DNA of 64,000 nucleotides from Modestobacter italicus (GCF_019799965.1 NZ_JABGCJ010000002.1:310001-374000), one strand, 5' to 3'; counted from the stretch's first letter, positions 46,345-55,503 are shown. Notes: generated by a model from the sequence alone, not told the origin. Translations and numbers: made by a program.

Positions 46345-47760
46345 TCAGAGCGGGATGTTGCCGTGCGCCCCGCGCCCGGACGGCGCCTCGGCCAGCGCGG
46401 CCACCAGCCGGCGCTTGGTCTGTGCCGGGTCGACGACGTCATCGACGACGCCGATCTCCCGGGCCCGGTTGACCCCGCCGGCGATCAGCTCGTGCTCGGC
46501 GGCCAGCTGGGCGTGCAGCGCCTCGCGCTCCCCGGGCGGGGCGGCGGCGAGCTTCTTGCGGTGCAGGATGCCGACCGCGGCCTTCGCGCCCATGACGGCC
46601 ACCTCGGCGCCCGGCCAGGCGAAGACGGCGGTGGCGCCCAGCGAGCGGGCGTTCATCGCGATGTAGGCGCCTCCGTAGGACTTGCGGGTCACCAGCGTCA
46701 CCCGCGGCACCACCGCCTCGGCGAAGGCGTGCAGCAGCTTCGCGCCACGGCGGACCACGCCGTCCCACTCCTGGCCGACACCGGGCAGGTAACCGGGGAC
46801 GTCGACCAGCACGACCAGCGGCACCCCGAAGGCGTCGCACATCCGCACGAACCGGGCCGCCTTCTCCGCCGAGGCGGAGTCCAGGCAGCCACCCAGCCGC
46901 AGCGGGTTGTTGGCGATCACCCCGACGGTGCGCCCGGCCAGCCGGCCCAGCGTGGTGACCACGTTCGGCGCGAACCGTGGGTGCAGCTCGAGCCCCGGCC
47001 CGTCCAGCAGGGAGGCCACCACGGGCTTGACGTCGTAGGCCCGGTTGCGCTGCTCGGGCAGCAGGGCCATCAGGTCGACGGCCGGCTCGTCCGCAGCCGG
47101 GGCGAACGTGCCCTGCGCGGCCAGCAGGTCGACCGCGGTGCGCGCGGTCTCCAGTGCCTCGGCCTCGGTGTCGGTCACCACGTGCACCACGCCGGAGCGC
47201 CGTCCGTGCGTGTCCGGGCCACCGAGCTGCTCCTGGTCCACGACCTCGCCGGTCACCGACCGGACGACGTCCGGGCCGGTCACGAAGACCCGGCCGGCCG
47301 GGCCCATGATCACCAGGTCGGTCAGCGCCGGCCCGTAGGCGGCGCCACCGGCGGCCGCGCCGAGGACGACGGAGATCTGCGGCACCCGCCCGGAGGCCCG
47401 CACCATGGCGGCGAACACCTCACCGACCGCGTGCAGGGCGGTGACGCCCTCGGCCAGCCGGGCACCACCGGAGTGCCAGATGCCGACGACCGGCACGCGC
47501 TCGCGCAGTGCGGTGTCGATGGCGTCGACGATGTGCCGGCAGCCGTCGACGCCCATCGCGCCGCCCATGATCGTGGCGTCGGTGCAGTAGGCGATGGTGG
47601 GGGAGCCGGCCACCGTGCCGCGGGCGGCCAGCACGCCCGAGGTGTCCCGGGCCGCCAGCGTCTGCATCGAGCCGGCGTCGAAGAAGCGGGCCAGCCGGTC
47701 CTCGGGGTCCCGGGGGTCGACGGTGGCGGCAGCCGGCGGGTCGGCGTGCACGGTGGTCAT
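46345..47760 (-). CDS. accD: Acyl-CoA carboxylase carboxyltransferase (beta) subunit, AccD6-like
   Basis: A 471-residue carboxyltransferase. It moves CO2 from biotin to acetyl-CoA or propionyl-CoA to give malonyl-CoA or methylmalonyl-CoA. Family blocks: GVLAARGTVAGSPTIAYCTDATIMGGAMG, VGIWHSGGARLAEGV, ISVVLGAAAGGAAYGPALTD, IANNPLRLGGCLDSASAEKAARF, VVLVDVPGYLPGVGQEWDGVVRRGAKLL and the C-terminal KSYGGAYIAMNARSLGA. Its place as the last gene of the fab cluster matches mycobacterial accD6, which feeds fatty acid synthesis. It needs a biotin-carrying alpha subunit encoded elsewhere. ATG 47760 has GAGGAG upstream. Confidence 0.95.
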   Translation of the reverse strand: MTTVHADPPAAATVDPRDPEDRLARFFDAGSMQTLAARDTSGVLAARGTVAGSPTIAYCTDATIMGGAMGVDGCRHIVDAIDTALRERVPVVGIWHSGGARLAEGVTALHAVGEVFAAMVRASGRVPQISVVLGAAAGGAAYGPALTDLVIMGPAGRVFVTGPDVVRSVTGEVVDQEQLGGPDTHGRRSGVVHVVTDTEAEALETARTAVDLLAAQGTFAPAADEPAVDLMALLPEQRNRAYDVKPVVASLLDGPGLELHPRFAPNVVTTLGRLAGRTVGVIANNPLRLGGCLDSASAEKAARFVRMCDAFGVPLVVLVDVPGYLPGVGQEWDGVVRRGAKLLHAFAEAVVPRVTLVTRKSYGGAYIAMNARSLGATAVFAWPGAEVAVMGAKAAVGILHRKKLAAAPPGEREALHAQLAAEHELIAGGVNRAREIGVVDDVVDPAQTKRRLVAALAEAPSGRGAHGNIPL

Positions 47761-47853
47761 GAGCAGCTCCTCGGAGCAGGGGAGGCGCACGTGGCCCCCT
47801 TGCAGGGGCCCGCCGCGAGCTGGCGAGTGGTGGGGGGGCAAGGGGGCCCTTGT

Positions 47854-49095
47854 TCAGACCGTCGTGAAGACCAGGGCCATGTTGTGGCCGCCGAAGCCGA
47901 ACGAGTCGTTCAGCGCTGCGGAGAAGGTCGCCTTCCGCGGCTCGCGGCGCACGATGTCCAGCGCCTGGACGGCGGGGTTGTCGTCGACGTCCTCGAGGTT
48001 GGCCGTCGCCGGCACCAGCTGGTCGCGCAGCGCCAGGATGGTGAACACCGACTCCAGCGCGCCGGCGGCGCCGAGCAGGTGGCCGGTCTGGCTCTTGGTC
48101 GCGGTCACCAGGGTGTGGTCGCCGATCGCGTCGCGGATGGCGGTGGCCTCGGCCGTGTCGCCCAGCGGCGTCGAGGTGGCGTGCGCGTTCACGTGGCCGA
48201 TGTCGGCGGCGGTGAGACCGGCGTCGCGGATGGCGGCACCGATCGCGCGGCCCGCGCCCTCGCCCTCGGGGTGCGGGGCGACCAGGTCGTAGCCGTCGGC
48301 GGTGCCGCCGGCGCCGGCCAGGCGCGCGTAGACCTTCGCACCGCGGGCCTGGGCCGCCTCGGCACGCTCCAGCACGAGCGCGGCGGCGCCCTCGCCGAGC
48401 ACGAAGCCGTCGCGGCCCTTGTCGAACGGGCGGGAGGCGCGCTCGGGCTCGTCGTTGCGGGTGCTCATCGCGCGCATCGCGGCGAACCCGGCCATCGGCA
48501 GCGGGTGCACACAGGCCTCGGTGCCACCGACGACGACCATGTCGGCGCGGCCCAGGCGCAGCAGGTCCAGGCCCCAGCGGATGGCCTCTGCGCCGGAGGC
48601 GCAGGCGCTGACCGGTGCGTGCACGCCGGCGCGGGCGCCCACGGCCAGCCCGACCGCGGCGGCCGGGCCGTTGGGCATGAGCATCGGGATGGTGAAGGGG
48701 GAGACCCGCTTGGGGCCCTTCTCCTCCAGGACGTCGTCCTGGCCGAGCAGGGTCAGCGCGCCACCGATGCCGGTGCCGAAGACGACGGCGATGCGCTCCG
48801 GCGCGACCCCGGAGTCGGCGCCGGCGGCGTCGCGCCAGGCCTCCTCGGCGGCGACGACCGCGACCTGCTGGCTGCGGTCGAGCCGGCGGGTGCGCACCCG
48901 GTCGAGGGTCTCGGCCGGCTCGCTGGTGAGCCGGGCGACGAGCTGGGCGGGGAACTCCTTGACCCAGTCGTCGGTGATGCGGCTGACCCCGGACCGGCCG
49001 GCCAGCAGTGCCTCCCAGGTGGAGGCCACGTCACCACCGAGGGGCGTGGTGGCGCCGAGCCCGGTGACGACGACGTCGGCGGTGGGCGTGCTCAT
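47854..49095 (-). CDS. fabF: 3-oxoacyl-ACP synthase II (KAS II)
   Basis: A 413-residue condensing enzyme that elongates acyl-ACP with malonyl-ACP. Catalytic triad: Cys in VSACASGAEAIRWG, His in VNAHATSTPLGDTAEA and His in NDSFGFGGHNMALVF. The N-terminus reads VVVTGLGATTPLGGDV. It corresponds to the single mycobacterial kasA/kasB position and to Streptomyces fabF. ATG 49095 has AGGAGGAACG immediately upstream. The gap to accD is 93 nt. Confidence 0.96.
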   Translation of the reverse strand: MSTPTADVVVTGLGATTPLGGDVASTWEALLAGRSGVSRITDDWVKEFPAQLVARLTSEPAETLDRVRTRRLDRSQQVAVVAAEEAWRDAAGADSGVAPERIAVVFGTGIGGALTLLGQDDVLEEKGPKRVSPFTIPMLMPNGPAAAVGLAVGARAGVHAPVSACASGAEAIRWGLDLLRLGRADMVVVGGTEACVHPLPMAGFAAMRAMSTRNDEPERASRPFDKGRDGFVLGEGAAALVLERAEAAQARGAKVYARLAGAGGTADGYDLVAPHPEGEGAGRAIGAAIRDAGLTAADIGHVNAHATSTPLGDTAEATAIRDAIGDHTLVTATKSQTGHLLGAAGALESVFTILALRDQLVPATANLEDVDDNPAVQALDIVRREPRKATFSAALNDSFGFGGHNMALVFTTV

Positions 49096-49143
49096 GGACG
49101 TTCCTCCTGGGAGTGACTGGCCGGACGGCCGGGGAGAGCTGGA

Positions 49144-49389
49144 TCAGCCCTGGTTCTTCTCGATGTAGGACATGGCGTCGCCGACGGTCTTGATGTTGGC
49201 GAGCTCGTCGTCCGGGATCGCGACGCCGAACTTGTCCTCGACGGCGGTGGCGATCTCGACCATCGACAGCGAGTCGACGTCGAGGTCCTCGGTGAAGGAC
49301 TTCTCCGGGGTGGCGTCGGCGGGGGTGACGCCGGCGACCTCCTCCAGGATCTCGGCGAGACCGGCCTGGATGTCTGCGGTGCTGGGCAC
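49144..49389 (-). CDS. acpP: Acyl carrier protein
   Basis: An 81-residue acidic four-helix carrier of the growing acyl chain. The phosphopantetheine attaches at Ser40 in EDLDVDSLSMVEIATAVED (D-S-L motif). The rest (KFGVAIPDDELANIKTVGDAM) is standard. GTG 49389 with AGGA upstream. It lies between fabH and fabF in the same operon. Confidence 0.96.
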   Translation of the reverse strand: MPSTADIQAGLAEILEEVAGVTPADATPEKSFTEDLDVDSLSMVEIATAVEDKFGVAIPDDELANIKTVGDAMSYIEKNQG

Positions 49390-49479
49390 GCGGGGTCCTC
49401 TCTCTGGCTGGTGGCGGCGGCCCGGGTGCGGGTCCGCCGTCGTCGTCCGGGACGGGTGTCCCGGCAGTTGGTGTGCCCC

Positions 49480-50448
49480 TCAGGGCAGCCGGATCACCTG
49501 ACCGGCGAAGGTCAGCCCGGCGCCGTAGCCGAGCACCAGCGCCAGGTCGCCGGACTTGGCCTCCCCGGACTCCATCAGCGCGGTCAGCGCCAGCGGGACG
49601 GAGGCGGCCGAGGTGTTGCCCGACTGGACGATGTCGCGGGCGATCGCGGTGTCGGGACCGAAGCCGAGCTTCTTGGTCATCGACTCGACGATCCGCAGGT
49701 TGGCCTGGTGCGGGGCGAAGACGTCGATGTCGGCGGCGGTGACGCCGGCCTTCTCCATCGCCTCCTCCAGCGTGGCGGTCAGCTTCGTGGTGGCCCAGCG
49801 GTAGACGGCCTGGCCGGCCATGGTCATCGTGGAGCGGCCGGCGGCGATCTCGATGGCGCTGTACTGGTCGCCGTCCGAGCCCCAGGCGACCGGGCCGATG
49901 CCCGGCTCGTCGGCGGCGCCGATCACCGCGGCGCCCGCCCCGTCGGCGAAGATCACCGCGGTGCTGCGGTCGGTCTGGTCGGTGACGTCGGTCAGCCGCT
50001 CGACCCCGACCACCAGCGCGTTGCGGGACTCACCGCTGCGGATGGCGTCGTTGGCCACGCCGAGGGCGTAGCAGAACCCGGCGCAGCCGGCGTTCAGGTC
50101 GAAGGCGCCCGGCCGCGGGATGCCGAGTCGGTGCGCCACCTGGGGGCCGATGCCCGGGATCGGGGCGCGCAGGCTGGCGCTGGCCAGGATGACCAGGTCG
50201 ACCTCGTCGGGGGCCAGGCCGCTGGCCGCGAGTGCCTTGCCGCCGGCGGCGACGGCCATCTCGACCAGGGTCTCGTCCTCCGACGCCCAGCGGCGCTCGG
50301 CGATGCCGACCCGGCTCTGGATCCACTCGTCGTTGGTGTCCATCACCTGGGCGAGCTCGTCGTTGGTGACCCGGCGGCGCGGGCGGTAGGCGCCCAGGCC
50401 GAGGATCTGCGCGCCGGGCGCACCTTCCCGCAGCTTGATCGTGCTCAC
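49480..50448 (-). CDS. fabH: 3-oxoacyl-ACP synthase III (KAS III)
   Basis: A 322-residue initiating condensing enzyme joining an acyl-CoA starter with malonyl-ACP. Active site: Cys in LNAGCAGFCYALGVA, His in VFAPHQANLRIVES and Asn in SGNTSAASVPLALTAL. GTG 50448 overlaps the fabD stop by 4 nt, so the two are coupled. Actinobacterial FabH proteins usually accept branched starters; specificity here is not seen directly. Confidence 0.96.
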   Translation of the reverse strand: MSTIKLREGAPGAQILGLGAYRPRRRVTNDELAQVMDTNDEWIQSRVGIAERRWASEDETLVEMAVAAGGKALAASGLAPDEVDLVILASASLRAPIPGIGPQVAHRLGIPRPGAFDLNAGCAGFCYALGVANDAIRSGESRNALVVGVERLTDVTDQTDRSTAVIFADGAGAAVIGAADEPGIGPVAWGSDGDQYSAIEIAAGRSTMTMAGQAVYRWATTKLTATLEEAMEKAGVTAADIDVFAPHQANLRIVESMTKKLGFGPDTAIARDIVQSGNTSAASVPLALTALMESGEAKSGDLALVLGYGAGLTFAGQVIRLP

Positions 50449-51647
50449 TGGGACACCTCCGGGTAGAGACGGGCGATCGGGTCCCCGGCGTCGACCAGGT
50501 CACCCTCGTGCACCAGCCACTCGGCGAGCACGCCGTCGTAGCCGGCCGAGACGTTGACCTCTTCACGCCGGCTGCGGATGGAACCCAGCGGGCTGCCGGC
50601 CGGGAGCCGGGTGCCCTCGGCGACCTCGGCGGGGCTGACGGTGCCGCGCACCGGGGAGACCACCACCCGCCAGTCGGGGGAGTGCTCGGCCTCGGCGCGG
50701 CCACGCTCGGCGGCGATGAGCTCGCGGGCGCGGTCCAGCTCGGCCGGGCCGGTCAGGGCCAGCACCTCGATGCCGGCGCCCTTCCACTCCCGCTTGGCCA
50801 GCCCGGCCAGCGCGCCGGCCGGCGGCAGCTCCAGGACGGCGGTGACGCCCAGGTCGCGCAGGGTGGCCAGGCACGCGTCGAAGCGCACCGGGCTGGTCAC
50901 CTGGCTCACCAGCCGGGAGACGACCTCGGCGCCACTGCTGACGGCGGCGCCGTCGGCGTTGGACAGCAGCAGCCGGCTCGGGTCGGCCGGGCGCAGGCCA
51001 CCGACCAGGGCCTCGAGCTCCTCGCGGGCGCTGGCCATGTGGTGGGTGTGGAAGGCGCCGGCCACCGACAGCGGCATGATCCGGGCCTTCGCGGGCGGGT
51101 CCGCCTTCAGCGCGGCCAGGCCCTCCAGCGAGCCGGCGGCGACGATCTGGCCGCCGCCGTTGCGGTTGGCCGGCACCAGCCCGTGCCGCTCGATCGCGGC
51201 GAGCACCTCGGCCTCGTCACCGCCCAGGACGGCGGACATGCCGGTGGGCGTCTGGGCGCAGGAGCGGGCCATCGCCCGGCCGCGGACCGCGGTCAGCGCG
51301 ATCGCCGCCTCGACGGAGAGGACACCGGCCAGCGCGGCGGCGGTCAGCTCGCCCACGCTGTGCCCGGTGATGACGACGTCCCGGCCGGCGTGCGGGGAGT
51401 GCACCACCGGGCCGGGCATGCCGCCCAGCTCGCGGGCGATGAACAGGCTCATCGCGACGACCAGCGGCTGCGTCACCGCGGTGTCCTTGATGGCCTCGGC
51501 GTCGCCGGTGGTGCCGAGGGTCAGCAGGTCGGCGTCGGCGATCGCACCGGCCCAGCGGAAGAACGACTCCGCTCCGGGCAGGTCGAGCCAGTCGGTGAGC
51601 ATCCCGGGCTTCTGAGCACCCTGTCCGGGGGCGAGTACGGCCAGCAC
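50445..51647 (-). CDS. fabD: ACP S-malonyltransferase fused to a C-terminal lipoyl/biotinyl-like domain
   Basis: The N-terminal ~300 residues are a normal FabD moving malonate from CoA to ACP: VLAPGQGAQKPGM, the nucleophile Ser in TGHSVGELTAAALAG, ANRNGGGQIVAAG, the His in VAGAFHTHHMASA and the helical end. Residues ~325-400 form a second domain, VVVSPVRGTVSPAEVAEGTRLPAGSPLGSIRSRREEVNV, then YDGVLAEWLVHEGDLVDAGDPIARLYPE. This is the beta-barrel pattern of biotinyl/lipoyl carrier domains. At the hairpin tip the usual modified Lys is absent (RSRREEV), so attachment of biotin or lipoate is unlikely. GTG 51647 is used. Total 400 residues against about 310 for ordinary FabD. Confidence 0.9.
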   Translation of the reverse strand: MLAVLAPGQGAQKPGMLTDWLDLPGAESFFRWAGAIADADLLTLGTTGDAEAIKDTAVTQPLVVAMSLFIARELGGMPGPVVHSPHAGRDVVITGHSVGELTAAALAGVLSVEAAIALTAVRGRAMARSCAQTPTGMSAVLGGDEAEVLAAIERHGLVPANRNGGGQIVAAGSLEGLAALKADPPAKARIMPLSVAGAFHTHHMASAREELEALVGGLRPADPSRLLLSNADGAAVSSGAEVVSRLVSQVTSPVRFDACLATLRDLGVTAVLELPPAGALAGLAKREWKGAGIEVLALTGPAELDRARELIAAERGRAEAEHSPDWRVVVSPVRGTVSPAEVAEGTRLPAGSPLGSIRSRREEVNVSAGYDGVLAEWLVHEGDLVDAGDPIARLYPEVSQ

Positions 51648-51715
51648 GTGTCCACCGTGCCAGTACCGGGCGCTCGGGAGAGGTGGGATGCCCGACGAAG
51701 AACCACACCGGTGTC

Positions 51716-51732
51716 TTGGAGGATCCCTCCAA
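51716..51732. promoter_or_regulatory. 17-bp inverted repeat upstream of fabD, candidate FasR operator
   Basis: TTGGAGG-ATC-CCTCCAA is a perfect 7-bp inverted repeat with a 3-nt centre. It sits in the 139-nt gap between the end of the fasR-like gene and the fabD start, 69 nt upstream of fabD. FasR activates this operon in Streptomyces, so this is a plausible site. A rho-independent attenuator is the alternative. Confidence 0.45.
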
Positions 51733-51786
51733 ACGAGGGGTGTGCAACCCGGGTCGCGCCCGCGTGTCGGTGGTGGAGGGCACAAC

Positions 51787-52977
51787 TCAGTGCCAGAGCG
51801 AGCGGTCACCCTCCAGCTGGGCCAGGGCCAGCGCGACCTGCAGCGTCCACGCCCCGCGGGGGTCGGTGGCGGAGTAGCCGGTGAGCTCGCTGGCCCGCTT
51901 GAGCCGGTACCGCACGGTGTTGGTGTGCACGAACAGGGCGCGGGCGGTCGCCTCCAGGTTGCCGCCGTTGCCGAGCACCGCGCGCACCGTCTCCAGCACC
52001 TCCCCGCCGGCGCCCTGCAGGCGCAGCGCGACCCGCTCGGCCAGCGCCGTGCGGGCCAGCGGGTCGCCGTCCAGGGCGCGCTCGGGCAGCAGGTCCTCGG
52101 ACTCCACCGGGCGGGGGGCGTCGGGCCAGGCGACCGCGGCGCGCAGCCCGGCCAGCGCGGTGGCCGCGGACTCCCCGGCGCGGGCCAGGGAGTCCACCCG
52201 CGGGCCGAGGACCACCGGCCCGGGGCCGAACTCGCGGCACACCCGGCTGGTCACCGCGGCGAGGTCGGCCGCGCCACCGAGGACGACGACCAGCTCGTCG
52301 GCGTGCACCCCGACCAGCACCTCGCAGCCCAGTGACCGGGCCGCCCGGCGCACCGCGGCCCGGGAGTCCTCCGCTCCGGGGGGCGCCGAACCGACCAGGA
52401 CGACGACCGGCTCGGTCTCCGTCCAGCCCAGCGCAGCCGCCCGGCCGGGCAGCTCGTCGGAGCGGTCACCGCGCACCAGGGCGTCGACGACCAGTGCCTC
52501 CAGCCGCGCGTCCCAGGCGCCGCGGTTCTCGGCGAAGCTGGCGTACACGTGCGCGGCGGCGAAGGCGATCTCCCGGCTGAACTGCAGCACGGTGATCCGC
52601 AGCCGCTCGGCGTCACCGGGCTCGGCGACCTGCTCCACCCGGTCCTCGACCACCTCGACGGTCACCTTGATCAGGTCGACCGACCGCTTGAGCGGGACGG
52701 CGTGCATCAGCTCGCGGGGAGCGGCGCCGAACACCTCGCCGGTCAGCCGCGGCGGCCGGCCGGGGTTGCGGCACCACTCGACCAGGGAGGCGATGCCGGC
52801 CTGGGCGACCAGGGTGACCCAGGAGCGCTGGGCCGCCGGCATCGAGCGGAACCAGCCCAGCTCCTCGTCCATCCGGGCCACGGCCTGCGTCGCCAGCGCA
52901 CCGGAGGCCCGCTCCAGCCGGCGCAGCGTCGCCTCCGAAGGGTGCGTGCCCTCCCGCGCTGCACCGGCGTCCTCCAC
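51787..52977 (-). CDS. fasR: PucR-family regulator, FasR-like activator of fatty acid synthesis
   Basis: A 396-residue regulator. The N-terminal ~150 residues are helical. The middle, VVVLVGSAPPGAEDSRAAV and LVGVHADELVVVLGGAADLAAVTS, is the PucR/CdaR GGDEF-like region. The C-terminal HTH is LEATARALFVHTNTVRYRLKRASELTG, the family's DNA-binding helix. In Streptomyces the gene in this position, FasR, activates the fabD-fabH-acpP-fabF operon, and mycobacterial Rv2242 holds the same place. GTG 52977 is divergent from the PAP2 gene by 45 nt. Confidence 0.9.
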   Translation of the reverse strand: MEDAGAAREGTHPSEATLRRLERASGALATQAVARMDEELGWFRSMPAAQRSWVTLVAQAGIASLVEWCRNPGRPPRLTGEVFGAAPRELMHAVPLKRSVDLIKVTVEVVEDRVEQVAEPGDAERLRITVLQFSREIAFAAAHVYASFAENRGAWDARLEALVVDALVRGDRSDELPGRAAALGWTETEPVVVLVGSAPPGAEDSRAAVRRAARSLGCEVLVGVHADELVVVLGGAADLAAVTSRVCREFGPGPVVLGPRVDSLARAGESAATALAGLRAAVAWPDAPRPVESEDLLPERALDGDPLARTALAERVALRLQGAGGEVLETVRAVLGNGGNLEATARALFVHTNTVRYRLKRASELTGYSATDPRGAWTLQVALALAQLEGDRSLWH

Positions 52978-53022
52978 GGCTCCAGCGTGTCATGACGCCG
53001 GCGCGTCGGGGATCGTGGAGCT

Positions 53023-53721
53023 GTGCAGACCGCCCGTCCGGGTACCTCCACCGCTCCGGTCCGACCGGCGTGGACCGCTGTTGCCGGCTGCGCGGCCGTC
53101 GTCGCCGGGCTGACCTGGGCGGTGGCCGGCGGCTCCGGGGCGCTGCTGCGGGCCGACCGCGCGGTCAGCGGTGCCCTGTACGCCGGCGACGACCGGTCCC
53201 GGCTGGTCGAGGTGGCACTGCAGCTGCTGACCGCGCCGGGGTCGTCCGCCGTCCGGGTGGTGGTGTTCCTGCCGGTGCTGGCCTGGCTGGTGCTGCGCCG
53301 CGCCTGGTGGACCGCGACCTTCGTGCTGACCTCGACCGCGCTGATCGGCCCGCTCACCACGCTGCTGAAGGAGTCCACCGGCCGGGCCCGCCCGCAGTTC
53401 GCCGAGGGCGGGGCGGGCTGGGAGTCGCTGAGCTTCCCCAGCGGCCACTCGTCGGGGATCGCCACGCTCGTGACGGTCGCCCTGGTGCTGGCCTGGCCGC
53501 GGCTGCGGCCGACCGGCCGTGGCGTGTGGCTGGCCGCCGGCGTCGTCCTGGTCGTGCTGGTCGGCCTCACCCGGCTGTGGCTGGGCGTGCACTTCCCCTC
53601 CGACGTGGTCGCCGGCTGGGCGCTGGGCGCGGGTTGGACCCTGCTGGTGGCGCTGGCCCTCGGCGCGCTGCCCGGCGGCCGGGCGGCGCTGGGTCCCCGG
53701 TCGGCGACGATGGACCCATGA
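53023..53721 (+). CDS. PAP2-family membrane phosphatase
   Basis: A 232-residue membrane protein with about five helices. It holds the three-part acid phosphatase signature: KESTGRARPQF (K-x6-R-P), FPSGHSSGIATLVT (P-S-G-H) and RLWLGVHFPSDVVAGWALG (R-x5-H-x3-D). Such enzymes dephosphorylate lipid phosphates such as phosphatidate or undecaprenyl diphosphate on the outer face of the membrane. GTG 53023; its stop overlaps the next ATG (ATGA). Confidence 0.92.
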   Translation: MQTARPGTSTAPVRPAWTAVAGCAAVVAGLTWAVAGGSGALLRADRAVSGALYAGDDRSRLVEVALQLLTAPGSSAVRVVVFLPVLAWLVLRRAWWTATFVLTSTALIGPLTTLLKESTGRARPQFAEGGAGWESLSFPSGHSSGIATLVTVALVLAWPRLRPTGRGVWLAAGVVLVVLVGLTRLWLGVHFPSDVVAGWALGAGWTLLVALALGALPGGRAALGPRSATMDP

Positions 53722-54248
53722 CCGGACTCGACTCCCGGGTGCTGCTCGACCCCGACGACGGCTCGCTGGGCCCGCTGCTGCGGCTGGCCGACGACCGGCT
53801 GGACGGCGGCGCGGGGTACGGGCGGCACGCGCACGCCGCCGTCGACGTGGTGGCCGTGGTGCTGGCCGGCTCGCTGCGGCACGCCTGGGGCCGGGAGGCC
53901 GTCCTCGGACCGGGGGACGTCGCGGTGCTGCGCGCCGGGCGCGGCCTGGAGCACGACGAGGTCGCCGGCGCGGACGGCGCGCACGTGCTGCAGGCCTACC
54001 TGCGGTCGGCGGAGCCGGGTGCGCAGCCGGCGCACGACGCGCTGCTGCGGCCCCGCGGCTGGGTCGACCTGGGCCGCGCCGACGCCCGGCTGTGGACCGG
54101 CTCCTCCGCCGACGACGTCCCGCCCGGCCTGCGGGTGGTGCTGCGGGACGGCGAGGTGACCGCCGGCGTGGGGGAGGGCCCGGTCGCGGACGCCGCGACC
54201 GTGCTCGTCTGGCAGCTGGACGCCGCCCGCCCGGCCTGGGCGCGGTGA
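53718..54248 (+). CDS. Cupin / pirin-like protein
   Basis: A 176-residue protein coupled to the PAP2 gene by an ATGA overlap. A single cupin-like barrel is seen: YGRHAHAAVDVVAVVLAGSLRHAWG (metal His residues), GPGDVAVLRAGRGLEHDEV and VLQAYLRSAEP. The order of motifs resembles the N-terminal half of pirins (quercetinase-like). The C-terminal half is weaker. Function unknown. Confidence 0.75.
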   Translation: MTGLDSRVLLDPDDGSLGPLLRLADDRLDGGAGYGRHAHAAVDVVAVVLAGSLRHAWGREAVLGPGDVAVLRAGRGLEHDEVAGADGAHVLQAYLRSAEPGAQPAHDALLRPRGWVDLGRADARLWTGSSADDVPPGLRVVLRDGEVTAGVGEGPVADAATVLVWQLDAARPAWAR

Positions 54249-54288
54249 CCCTTCCCAGGATCGTGAGCACTGCTACAGACTGAGCGGC

Positions 54289-55503
54289 ATGCCTGCCGAC
54301 GCATCCGTTGCCGCTGACCTGCTCGCCGCCGCCACCGCCGACGCCGCCTTCACCGTCGACCTGCGCCGCCGGCTGCACCGGCACCCCGAGATCGGGCTCC
54401 AGCTGCCCACCACCCAGGCGATGGTCCTGGAGGCGCTGGCCGACCTGCCGATCGAGGTCACCACCGGCACCAGCACCAGCTCCGTCGTCGGCGTGCTGCG
54501 CGGCGCCCGCCCCGGCCCCACCTACCTGCTGCGCGGCGACATGGACGCCCTGCCCGTGGCCGAGGACACCGGCCTGGACTTCGCCTCCGAGGTGCCCGGC
54601 GTCATGCACGCCTGCGGCCACGACACCCACGTCGCGATGCTCGCCGGCGCGGCCCGGCTGCTGTCCGCGCGTCGTGACCAGCTCGCCGGGCAGGTCGTGT
54701 TCATGTTCCAGCCCGGCGAGGAGGGCTTCCACGGCGCCCGGTTCATGCTGGAGGAGGGGCTGCTGGACGTCGTCCCGGAGGCCCCGGTCAGCGGCGCCTT
54801 CGCGCTGCACATCACCACGATGTTCCCCACCGGCACGATCAACGTCCGGCCCGGCCCGATGATGGCCTCGGCCGACCAGTTCACGATCACCCTGCACGGC
54901 CGGGGTGGGCACGCCTCCACCCCGCACATGGCCGCCGACCCGGTGCCGGTCGCCGCGGAGGTCATCCTGGCGTTGCAGTCGATGGTCACCCGCCGCGTCG
55001 ACGTCTTCGACCCCGCCGTCGTCACCGTCGGGCACCTGGAGGCCGGCCGGACGGACAACATCATCCCGGAGACCGCACTCGTGCACGGCACGATCCGCAC
55101 GCTGTCCGCCGAGCGCCGGGCCGACATGGTGGCCTCGGTGCAGCGGGTGGGCGAGCACGTCGCCGCCGCGCACGAGCTGCGCGGCGAGTTCGTGCGGGTC
55201 GAGGGCTACCCGGTCACCGTCAACGACGCGCAGGTCGCCGCCCAGGTCACCGCCACGGCCGCGGCCCTGCTCGGCGAGGAGGCCGGCGCCGTCATGGAGT
55301 GGCCGCTGATGGGCGCCGAGGACTTCTCCTACGTCCTGGAGCGGGTGCCCGGCGCGATGGCGTTCCTCGGCGCCCGGCTGCCCGAGCTCGACCCGGCCAC
55401 CGCGCCGGGCAACCACTCCAACCTGGTCGTCTTCGACGAGGCCGCGTTCCCCGCCGGCGTCGCCATGTACGCCCAGATGGCCCTCACCGCCCTCGCCGGC
55501 TGA
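54289..55503 (+). CDS. M20-family amidohydrolase
   Basis: A 404-residue zinc hydrolase of the amidohydrolase/carboxypeptidase group (hippurate hydrolase-like). Metal ligands: LRGDMDALPVAEDTGLDF (Asp), GVMHACGHDTHVAMLAGAA (Cys/His), FQPGEEGFHGARFML (Glu) and a C-terminal His in GNHSNLVVFDE. The dimerisation domain has LHGRGGHASTPHMAADPV and GRTDNIIPETALVHGTIRT. It cleaves N-acyl amino acids or similar amides; the exact substrate is not evident. ATG 54289; the stop is followed by strong hairpins. Confidence 0.93.
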   Translation: MPADASVAADLLAAATADAAFTVDLRRRLHRHPEIGLQLPTTQAMVLEALADLPIEVTTGTSTSSVVGVLRGARPGPTYLLRGDMDALPVAEDTGLDFASEVPGVMHACGHDTHVAMLAGAARLLSARRDQLAGQVVFMFQPGEEGFHGARFMLEEGLLDVVPEAPVSGAFALHITTMFPTGTINVRPGPMMASADQFTITLHGRGGHASTPHMAADPVPVAAEVILALQSMVTRRVDVFDPAVVTVGHLEAGRTDNIIPETALVHGTIRTLSAERRADMVASVQRVGEHVAAAHELRGEFVRVEGYPVTVNDAQVAAQVTATAAALLGEEAGAVMEWPLMGAEDFSYVLERVPGAMAFLGARLPELDPATAPGNHSNLVVFDEAAFPAGVAMYAQMALTALAG

